Source of the DNA: Bryobacterales bacterium
GTDB lineage: Bacteria; Acidobacteriota; Terriglobia; Bryobacterales; Bryobacteraceae
Length of the DNA stretch: 5,313 nucleotides
Reading direction: 5' to 3'
Assembly (NCBI GenBank): GCA_025462985.1
Contig: JAOAPP010000074.1
Span: forward strand, 1 to 5,313
The notes under the pieces were generated by a model. It was given only the letters and a program-made list of their open reading frames with translations, had not been told where the DNA came from and made no database searches. A program made the translations under genes and the position numbers. Positions 1 to 5,313 of this stretch are shown piece after piece (the stretch's first letter is position 1; each line of letters starts with the position of its first letter).

Positions 1-95
1 TGCAGCCCACTCTCGAGTATCACGCGAATGTGGGCGGGGACACAACCCGCAGCAGCGGGGTAGTGGTGGGTTTTAGGGTGTATCTGAAACTGTAG
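1..95 (+). CDS. 3' end of an unidentified upstream gene (partial)
   Basis: Reading from base 3, 30 sense codons run to a TAG at 93-95. The other two forward frames also stay open until stops at 61-63 and about 74-76, so openness alone proves little. In favour of this frame, third codon positions are mostly G or C (about 21 of 30), as expected for a coding stretch in this genome. The predicted tail, [12 protein letters not shown], also alternates hydrophobic and polar residues like a final beta-strand, such as the closing strand of an outer-membrane beta-barrel. The stop lies 32 bases before the glpK start, so the gene could be co-transcribed with glpK. The product cannot be named from 30 residues. 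It could equally be non-coding leader sequence for glpK. Confidence 0.38.
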   Translation, partial: QPTLEYHANVGGDTTRSSGVVVGFRVYLKL

Positions 96-115
96 TTGCC
101 GGAACGGCGGATGTT

Positions 116-121
116 GAGGAG
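116..121 (+). promoter_or_regulatory. Ribosome-binding site of glpK
   Basis: GAGGAG, a strong match to the anti-Shine-Dalgarno complement, sits 6 bases before the TTG at 128-130. It decides the start, because no ATG or GTG in the glpK frame lies close upstream. The ATG at 111-113 is out of frame with glpK. The first in-frame ATG inside the gene is codon 55, far past the nucleotide-binding loop. Confidence 0.8.
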
Positions 122-127
122 CTTCGA

Positions 128-1645
128 TTGGATTACATATTGGCGCTGGATCAGGGTACGACAAGCTCCAGAGCAGTCATTTATGACAAGAGCGGGTCTA
201 TCCGCAGTATCGTGCAGCGGGAGTTTCAGCAGTTCTACCCGCAAGCTGGGTGGGTAGAGCATGATCCCGCAGAGATCTGGGCCTCGCAGATGGGCGTCGC
301 AATTGAAGCCGTGAGCCGGGCACAGGTGAGGCCGCGCAATATCGCGGCGCTTGGGATCACGAACCAGCGCGAAACGACGATCATCTGGGATCGAAAGACA
401 GGAGTGCCGATCTACAACGCGATCGTTTGGCAGGACCGCCGCACCGCAGAAATGTGTAATCAGCTTCGGAAAGGCGGTCTGGAGGACGTGATACGCCAGA
501 AAACCGGGCTGTTGATTGATGCCTACTTTTCAGCCAGCAAAATCATGTGGATGCTTGAGAACGTCGAAGGCGCGAGGGAGAAGGCCGTGGCCGGAGAACT
601 GGCATTCGGTACCGTCGATTCCTGGCTGATCTGGAATCTCACCAGTGGAAAGCTGCATGCGATGGATGCGACCAACGCGTCTCGCACGATGCTGTTCAAC
701 ATTCATGAGGGTACATGGGACAAAGACTTGCTCTCGGCAATGCGGATTCCCGAATCGCTGCTGCCGACCGTGCGGCAGTCGAGTGAGGTGTATTCAACCG
801 TCTCGACGACTCTGGGCCTGGCGGATATTGCGATTGCTGGCGTGGCTGGCGACCAGCAGGCGGCATTGTTCGGTCAGGCATGTTTCCGGCCCGGCATGGC
901 GAAGTGTACTTACGGGACCGGAGCATTTCTCTTGCAAACGCTCGGTGAAGAAAGCAAGGCTTCAAGAAACCGTCTCTTGACGACGGTGGCCTGGCAGCGA
1001 AACAAGAAATTGGAATACGCGATGGAAGGCAGCATCTTCATTGCGGGCTCTGTGGTGCAGTGGCTCAGAGACGGCTTGGGGCTGATTCGATCCTCTGAGG
1101 ATGTCGAGAGCCTGGCGCTTAGTGTTGCCGACAATGGCGATGTTTATCTTGTGCCGGCCTTCACGGGCCTGGGGGCTCCACACTGGGATCCGCATGCCCG
1201 CGGAACGATTATCGGAATTACGAGGGGCACGAAGGCTGGTCACATCGCGCGTGCATCGCTTGAGAGTATTGCGTTCCAAGCGGACGACCTACTGAAGGCG
1301 ATGATGGACGATTCGGAAATTCCGATCGAACAACTGCGCGTGGATGGCGGGGCCGCCCGGAACGATACCCTAATGCAATTCCAGGCGGATCTGCTGGGCA
1401 TTCCAGTGGTACGGCCGGCAATCACTGAAACTACTTCACTCGGAGCCGCATATCTGGCGGGGCTGGCCGTAGATTTCTGGAAGAACACCGACGAAATTCA
1501 ATCGCAGTGGAAAATGGACAAAGAATTTCAGCCTTCCGCCTCGGCCGGAGAAGTGGATCGGCTGCGCGATCGCTGGCATCAAGCCCTGGAGCGAGCGAAA
1601 GGCTGGCATGAAGCGGACAGTCAGGCCAATACTGCGGCTTCCTGA
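128..1645 (+). CDS. glpK: Glycerol kinase
   Basis: Cytoplasmic FGGY-family kinase that transfers phosphate from ATP to glycerol, giving sn-glycerol-3-phosphate and trapping glycerol in the cell. The 505-residue length is usual for the family (about 500). Visible landmarks are the N-terminal phosphate-binding loop LDQGTTSSR (7-15), the glycerol-contacting TNQRE (78-82) with R81 and E82, DAYFSASK (131-138) with Y133, and [13 protein letters not shown] (238-250) with D242 and Q243. Further on are YGTG (262-265), [13 protein letters not shown] (347-359) and the C-terminal adenine-side motif DGGAARND (406-413). FGGY_N covers roughly 1-250 and FGGY_C roughly 255-450. The TTG start is supported by GAGGAG at 116-121, and any internal ATG start would delete the P-loop. 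Stretch 221-240 contains no histidine, so the HPr-phosphorylated site of Gram-positive GlpK appears absent. It also lacks the glycine/arginine loop used for fructose-1,6-bisphosphate binding in Escherichia coli. glpD follows 8 bases downstream, forming an operon. The identity is very secure. Confidence 0.97.
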   Translation: MDYILALDQGTTSSRAVIYDKSGSIRSIVQREFQQFYPQAGWVEHDPAEIWASQMGVAIEAVSRAQVRPRNIAALGITNQRETTIIWDRKTGVPIYNAIVWQDRRTAEMCNQLRKGGLEDVIRQKTGLLIDAYFSASKIMWMLENVEGAREKAVAGELAFGTVDSWLIWNLTSGKLHAMDATNASRTMLFNIHEGTWDKDLLSAMRIPESLLPTVRQSSEVYSTVSTTLGLADIAIAGVAGDQQAALFGQACFRPGMAKCTYGTGAFLLQTLGEESKASRNRLLTTVAWQRNKKLEYAMEGSIFIAGSVVQWLRDGLGLIRSSEDVESLALSVADNGDVYLVPAFTGLGAPHWDPHARGTIIGITRGTKAGHIARASLESIAFQADDLLKAMMDDSEIPIEQLRVDGGAARNDTLMQFQADLLGIPVVRPAITETTSLGAAYLAGLAVDFWKNTDEIQSQWKMDKEFQPSASAGEVDRLRDRWHQALERAKGWHEADSQANTAAS

Positions 1646-1653
1646 GAGAGCAT

Positions 1654-3222
1654 ATGACACGACAGGAAATGCTGACTCGAGTCCATTCCCATAAAGCGGA
1701 ATGGGACATCATCATCGTGGGCGGCGGGGCAACCGGAGTGGGAGTTGCAATCGACGCGGCGTCGCGTGGATACGACACGTTGCTGCTCGAAGGCAGTGAC
1801 TTCGGCAAGGGCACATCGAGCCGCAGCACAAAACTGGTTCATGGCGGAGTGCGGTACCTGGAACAGGGGAATGTTTCCCTTGTTATGGAAGCCCTGAAAG
1901 AGCGTGGAATATTGCGCCAGAATGCACCCCACCTGGTTAGCGATCTGGCTTTTGTGGTGCCGAACTATGACTGGTGGGAGGCGCCTTTTTATGGATTAGG
2001 ACTGAAGATCTACAATCTTCTCTCCGGTAAATACGGCTTTGGTCCTTCGAAGATTCTCTCGCGCGAAGAGACTCTGCAGCGCCTGCCGACCATCAATGAG
2101 GACGGGCTTCGCGGCGGGGTCGTGTATTACGACGGGCAGTTCGACGATGCGCGGCTGCTTATCAACATGGTTTCGACGGCCGCCGAGCAAGGCGCAACGC
2201 TCGTGAATTACTGCCGGGTGACTGGGCTCAGCAAGGACGAAGAAGGGTTTGTAAACGGAGTCAGCGCGGTGGATATGGAGGCTGGCGAAGAGTTCCAAGC
2301 AGAAGCAAAAACGGTCGTCAACGCGACCGGCCCTTTCACCGATCATGTTCGAAAATTGGCGGATGCGGATGTGGAACGAATCATCGCGCCCAGCCAAGGA
2401 ATTCACCTGGTCTTCGACAGATCCTTTCTGCCGGGAACTTCGGCAATCATGGTGCCGCATACGAGCGACAAACGCGTGATGTTCGCCATACCGTGGCACG
2501 AGCACACATTGGTCGGAACGACTGACACAGCAATTCCGGATGCAGTGCTGGATCCTTCTCCGATGGCGGAAGAGATTGAGTTCATTCTGAAGACCGCGGC
2601 CCAGTATTTGCAGAAAGCGCCGACCAGAGCCGACGTTCTGAGCGTATTCACCGGGATACGGCCACTCGTAAAGGCTACCGGGTCCAGTAATACGGCCGCG
2701 CTTTCGCGAGACCACACAATTCACATCGATGAATCTGGGTTACTCAATATCACAGGCGGTAAGTGGACCACTTACCGGCACATGGCCGAGGATTGCGTGA
2801 ACCATGCGGCGACACTCGGCAAACTTCCGGAGCGAGACTGCGTAACTAAGCACTTGAACATTCACGGCTTCCACGGGCAATCGAAAATTTTTGGAGCATT
2901 GTCGTTCTACGGAGCTGACGCCCCTGCGATACAGGAACTGGCGAAGGGAGATCCCGAGTTGGCTGCGCCTCTGAGCTCCCAACTTCCATACATAGGAGCC
3001 GAGGTCATCTGGGCCACAAGACAGGAGATGGCCAGGACAGTGGAGGATGTGCTCGCCAGGCGAACACGAGCCTTGTTCCTTAACTCCGGAGCGGCACTCG
3101 ACGCTGCTCCTAAGGTGGCCTCGTTGATGGCGCGGGAGTTAGACTTCGACGCGGCGTGGGAGCAAGGCCAGCTTACCGAGTTTCGGCAGGTCGCGACACA
3201 CTTTCAGTTGCCCACGAGCTAG
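1654..3222 (+). CDS. glpD: Aerobic glycerol-3-phosphate dehydrogenase (FAD, quinone-linked)
   Basis: Oxidises sn-glycerol-3-phosphate to dihydroxyacetone phosphate using FAD and passes the electrons to membrane quinone. Family members are peripheral proteins of the inner membrane. The 522 residues fit the family (about 500-560). Visible landmarks are the FAD Rossmann motif IIIVGGGATGVG (19-30), the acidic residue E46 ending strand 2, TSSRSTKLVHGGVRYLE (54-70), and the substrate-side motif GIRPLVK (334-340) with R336. The C-terminal FAD motif ITGGKWTTYR (366-375) carries K370 and R375. A helical DAO_C-type domain from about 400 onward includes the stretch E450 to R472. ATG at 1654 is the natural start: GAGAG ends only 3 bases before it, so translation is probably coupled to glpK, whose stop lies 8 bases upstream. 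The last 50 bases overlap the convergent glycosyltransferase gene. Nothing suggests damage. A different FAD oxidase such as GlpO is less likely, but it cannot be fully excluded because both share this fold. The glpK linkage and overall motif pattern favour the dehydrogenase. Confidence 0.95.
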   Translation: MTRQEMLTRVHSHKAEWDIIIVGGGATGVGVAIDAASRGYDTLLLEGSDFGKGTSSRSTKLVHGGVRYLEQGNVSLVMEALKERGILRQNAPHLVSDLAFVVPNYDWWEAPFYGLGLKIYNLLSGKYGFGPSKILSREETLQRLPTINEDGLRGGVVYYDGQFDDARLLINMVSTAAEQGATLVNYCRVTGLSKDEEGFVNGVSAVDMEAGEEFQAEAKTVVNATGPFTDHVRKLADADVERIIAPSQGIHLVFDRSFLPGTSAIMVPHTSDKRVMFAIPWHEHTLVGTTDTAIPDAVLDPSPMAEEIEFILKTAAQYLQKAPTRADVLSVFTGIRPLVKATGSSNTAALSRDHTIHIDESGLLNITGGKWTTYRHMAEDCVNHAATLGKLPERDCVTKHLNIHGFHGQSKIFGALSFYGADAPAIQELAKGDPELAAPLSSQLPYIGAEVIWATRQEMARTVEDVLARRTRALFLNSGAALDAAPKVASLMARELDFDAAWEQGQLTEFRQVATHFQLPTS

Positions 3223-4489
3223 AGGAAGCAGCAACTCTTTCCAGGATTTTCACGGCTGCCGCAACCCCGCCCGAAGCCCGGGCGGCTTGCCGCAGTCGCA
3301 CAGCCTGGGTACGATACCCATTCTGATTCGGCAGCAAGGATCGGAGCGCAGATCGGAGTCTTTCAACTTTCAGGGCAGAGGGCGGGATGACGATTCCAGC
3401 TCCGGTTCGTGCAAGCCTGGCGGCAATAGCAGGCTGGTCGTGAGCAAGTGGGATGGCAACCATCGGCACGCCAAAATAGAGCGATTGTTGCGTGGTGTTC
3501 ATGCCGGAGTGCGTGATCGTGACAGCAGCTCGTTTTAAGAGTTCCAGTTGCGGGGCATAGTTGACGACTAGCGGATTGCCAGGCAGTTCCCTGCTGTTCT
3601 GCGATTCCGGGTGGCCGAGTGACAAGACGAGCTGCGCGTTTAGCGGTGCACAAGCTTCGGCCATCACACGAAACATGTCGTTCTGCTCTTCCTGCAGGGT
3701 TCCGATGGAACCGTAGATGAGAGGGCGACCATCGAGTTTCTCATAGGGAAACGGAATGCGTGCAGAGTGCTCGTCAAACCAGGGGCCTAGATAGTGGAAG
3801 TCCTTCGGCGGACAGTCGCGAGGGAAGTCGAACTCGCGGGGCATCTGAGCGAGTTGCGCGATCCGGGAGAAGGAGTCGTCCGGGGTCTTGAGAACAGGCA
3901 AATTCCATTTCTCGCGGTAGTTATTCAGGGCCTTCTGGATAGGCGCAATGAAGCGATCCGAGACTGCATACCCTGCGGCGTTGCGGATCCGGCCGAACAT
4001 CGAAGTCGTGTAAGTCCAGGCGACAAAAGGAGGCGGAATTGATAGTTCGCGATTCAGCGGGAGGCTGGTGCAAACGCTGACGAAGGGAATCCCGAGGTGC
4101 TCAGCAACGGAAGCCCCGGCGGGTTCGTTTTGATCGACAATAGCGACGTCGATTCCTTCATGGTGGAAGGCATCGGGTCCATCATGGAGGATCGAGTAGG
4201 CAATGGCGCTCGCGCATTGGATCGCGAACTTAAGGGATTGGGAACCTTTAAGCGCCGCCAGTTTCGCCACCGTAGCGTTGAGAGTTCCAGCCGGAAAGTC
4301 GTCATTCCCGAGCGGAACGAAATCGAGTCCGTGAGCTCTTGCCTTCGGTTCGAGGTCGCGGACGTGGAATACGGTGACGCGATGCCCCCGAACGAGGAGT
4401 GCCCGTCCGATAGCGGCGAGAGGATCCAGGTGCCCGGACACGGGTGGGCAAATTATGGCGAAGTGAGCCATTGCTGCGAACGAACTCAT
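3173..4489 (-). CDS. GT1/MGT-family glycosyltransferase (UGT-like)
   Basis: Predicted cytoplasmic GT-B glycosyltransferase moving a sugar, probably from a UDP-sugar, to a small lipophilic acceptor. Relatives include macrolide glycosyltransferases (OleD, YjiC) and the carotenoid enzyme CrtX. The acceptor domain is about 1-235 and the donor domain about 250-420 of 438 residues. The N-terminal motif HFAIICPPVSGHLDP (9-23) carries H20, the likely catalytic base, with D119 in AIVDQNEPAG as its probable partner. In the donor half, IYGSIGT (258-264) should contact the diphosphate, and YAPQLELLKRA (311-321) plus THSGMNT (326-332) resemble the UGT signature. AHDQPAIAARLA (349-360) ends that signature, and its D351-Q352 pair usually contacts the sugar. 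No signal peptide or membrane segment stands out. Either Met1 (4489) or Met7 (4471) could be the start. Neither has a good ribosome-binding site, and Met7 gives the N-terminus typical of the family. The TAA stop lies inside the glpD coding region. It converges on glpD and diverges from the aldo/keto reductase. Family assignment is firm; donor and acceptor are not determinable. Confidence 0.9.
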   Translation of the reverse strand: MSSFAAMAHFAIICPPVSGHLDPLAAIGRALLVRGHRVTVFHVRDLEPKARAHGLDFVPLGNDDFPAGTLNATVAKLAALKGSQSLKFAIQCASAIAYSILHDGPDAFHHEGIDVAIVDQNEPAGASVAEHLGIPFVSVCTSLPLNRELSIPPPFVAWTYTTSMFGRIRNAAGYAVSDRFIAPIQKALNNYREKWNLPVLKTPDDSFSRIAQLAQMPREFDFPRDCPPKDFHYLGPWFDEHSARIPFPYEKLDGRPLIYGSIGTLQEEQNDMFRVMAEACAPLNAQLVLSLGHPESQNSRELPGNPLVVNYAPQLELLKRAAVTITHSGMNTTQQSLYFGVPMVAIPLAHDQPAIAARLARTGAGIVIPPSALKVERLRSALRSLLPNQNGYRTQAVRLRQAARASGGVAAAVKILERVAASSSSWATESVSRPAETR

Positions 4490-4526
4490 GGTAGCGCGCC
4501 CCGGTAGGATGGACTGAGAACGAGAA
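4490..4526. promoter_or_regulatory. Short divergent intergenic gap between glycosyltransferase and aldo/keto reductase genes
   Basis: Only 37 bases separate the two head-to-head starts. If both genes have promoters here, their -35/-10 elements must extend into each other's coding sequence, since 37 bases cannot hold two separate sigma70-type promoters plus ribosome-binding sites. I see no convincing promoter hexamers or operator palindrome. A weak purine run, GAGAACGAGAA (4516-4526), precedes the reductase start. The glycosyltransferase side offers only a GGGG run (on the minus strand) about 7 bases before its first ATG. Confidence 0.4.
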
Positions 4527-5313
4527 ATGAACTATCGAACGCTGGGACGGACAGGATGGAAGGTGTCGGAGATCAGTTTCGGCGCATGGGCCATCGGAGG
4601 AGCCTGGGGCGAGGTGGACGACCGCGAAAGCATGGCCGCGCTCCATAGCGCGATCGATTGCGGCGTGAACTTCATCGATACGGCAGACGTGTACGGCGAC
4701 GGCCGAAGCGAGCGCCTGATCGCACAGCTCAAACGGGAGCACAAAGAGGAAATCATCGTTGCCACGAAGGCCGGGCGTAAGCTTCCGGCGCAGACGGTTG
4801 AAGGGTATACACGAGAGAATCTGACCGCTTGGGTCGAGAACAGCTTGCGCAATCTGTCGATGGAGTCGCTCGATTTGCTGCAGCTTCACTGCCCTCCGAC
4901 CGGGCTGTATTACAGGCCGGAAGTGTTCGGATACCTGGATGATCTGGTTGCAGCGGGCAAGATTCGGTTCTATGGTGTCAGCGTGGAGCGCGTTGAAGAA
5001 GGCCTGAAAGCGATCGAATATCCGAACGTGCAGACAGTGCAAATCATCTTCAACTGCTTCCGTATGCGGCCGGCCGCATTGCTGTTCCGCCAGACGCTCG
5101 AGAAGCAGGTGGGAGTGCTGGCGCGGGTTCCGCTGGCCAGCGGCTTGCTCACTGGGAAATTCAAACGCGATTCGCAGTTTTCGGCGGGAGATCACCGGAA
5201 CTTCAATCGTCATGGGGAGGCGTTCGATCAAGGCGAGACATTTTCGGGAGTGGATTACGAAACAGCGCTGGAAGCAGTGGAGGAGATCCGCCACATCCTT
5301 CCGGCAGGCATGA
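4527..5313 (+). CDS. Aldo/keto reductase, 3' end beyond the window
   Basis: Predicted cytoplasmic NAD(P)H-dependent oxidoreductase of the aldo/keto reductase (TIM-barrel) superfamily, interconverting a carbonyl and an alcohol; the substrate is unknown. The 262 visible codons stay open to the last base, and the terminal tga is out of frame. Family proteins are usually about 310-340 residues, so roughly 50-80 are probably missing. The N-terminus MNYRTLGRTGWKVSEISFG (1-19) is classic. The catalytic tetrad is complete with family spacing: D51 in FIDTADVYG, Y56, K81 in ATKAG and H121 in LLQLHCPP. Later, GKIRFYGVS (about 144-152) and RVPLASGLLTGKF (about 200-212) match conserved barrel and cofactor-side strands. 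The start is well fixed: an in-frame TGA at 4515-4517 precedes ATG 4527 with no other start between. The Shine-Dalgarno is weak (GAG at 4516-4518). It lies head-to-head with the glycosyltransferase, 37 bases apart. It could be a sugar-alcohol or general aldehyde reductase. Confidence 0.93.
   Translation, partial: MNYRTLGRTGWKVSEISFGAWAIGGAWGEVDDRESMAALHSAIDCGVNFIDTADVYGDGRSERLIAQLKREHKEEIIVATKAGRKLPAQTVEGYTRENLTAWVENSLRNLSMESLDLLQLHCPPTGLYYRPEVFGYLDDLVAAGKIRFYGVSVERVEEGLKAIEYPNVQTVQIIFNCFRMRPAALLFRQTLEKQVGVLARVPLASGLLTGKFKRDSQFSAGDHRNFNRHGEAFDQGETFSGVDYETALEAVEEIRHILPAGM

Noticed and set aside
46..59. Small hairpin CCCGC-AGCA-GCGGG with TTTT at 71-74, considered as a terminator before glpK
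   Set aside because: The stem is only 5 bp, the T-run is short and 11 bases away from the stem, and the hairpin falls before the stop of the probable upstream gene.
60..115. Promoter for glpK in the leader
   Set aside because: No pair of hexamers resembling -35/-10 with proper spacing could be found, and no operator palindrome is convincing.
1996..2724. 242-residue minus-strand open frame inside glpD
   Set aside because: It is entirely antisense to conserved glpD codons, with no family resemblance and no supporting ribosome-binding or promoter signal.
3267..3285. GC-rich hairpin (CCGCCCG, 5-base loop, CGGGCGG) 44 bases after the glpD stop
   Set aside because: The 7-bp stem is perfect, but no T-tract follows on either strand and it lies within glycosyltransferase coding sequence, so it is not supported as an intrinsic terminator. 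A Rho-assisted or pausing role cannot be judged from sequence.
4097..4507. 136-residue plus-strand open frame inside the glycosyltransferase gene
   Set aside because: It is the antisense shadow of the conserved acceptor domain of the glycosyltransferase. No motif is recognised, and it ends across the divergent gap.
4302..5294. 330-residue open frame on the minus strand across the aldo/keto reductase
   Set aside because: It is antisense to a gene with an intact catalytic tetrad and overlaps the start of the glycosyltransferase. Its translation shows no recognisable domain and is rich in His, Arg and Pro, typical of antisense frames in GC-rich genes.

Overview
The window reads as an ordinary bacterial chromosomal region with moderately high GC and dense gene packing. 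The protein sequences are clearly bacterial. GlpK and a quinone-type GlpD, with no recognisable Firmicute-type HPr phosphorylation histidine in GlpK, suggest a Gram-negative-type heterotroph. Acidobacteriota or a similar phylum would fit the overall flavour, but that is a guess from protein style and is not proven by any marker here.

Layout. (1) Positions 1-95 probably hold the last 30 codons of an unidentified upstream gene whose product ends in a beta-strand-like tail. (2) Positions 128-1645 (+) are glpK, glycerol kinase, starting at TTG behind a good GAGGAG ribosome-binding site. (3) Positions 1654-3222 (+) are glpD, FAD-dependent glycerol-3-phosphate dehydrogenase, 8 bases behind glpK. 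(4) Positions 3173-4489 (-) are a GT1/MGT-family UDP-sugar-dependent glycosyltransferase. It converges on glpD, and the two coding 3' ends overlap by 50 bases. (5) Positions 4527-5313 (+) are an aldo/keto reductase with a complete N-terminus and catalytic tetrad, cut off by the window edge. It diverges from the glycosyltransferase across a 37-base gap.

Function. glpK and glpD form a compact catabolic operon: glycerol is phosphorylated to sn-glycerol-3-phosphate, which GlpD oxidises to dihydroxyacetone phosphate while feeding electrons to the respiratory quinone pool. No glpF facilitator or glpR repressor is visible in the window. The glycosyltransferase and aldo/keto reductase have no demonstrated link to glycerol metabolism or to each other beyond their head-to-head arrangement.

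No RNA gene, mobile element, CRISPR array, clear terminator or convincing promoter was seen, and I find no evidence of a new multi-gene system. The points most worth a second look are the GlpK regulatory loop, which matches neither the enterobacterial FBP-binding nor the Gram-positive HPr-target pattern, the glpD/glycosyltransferase 3' overlap, and the unknown acceptor of the glycosyltransferase.
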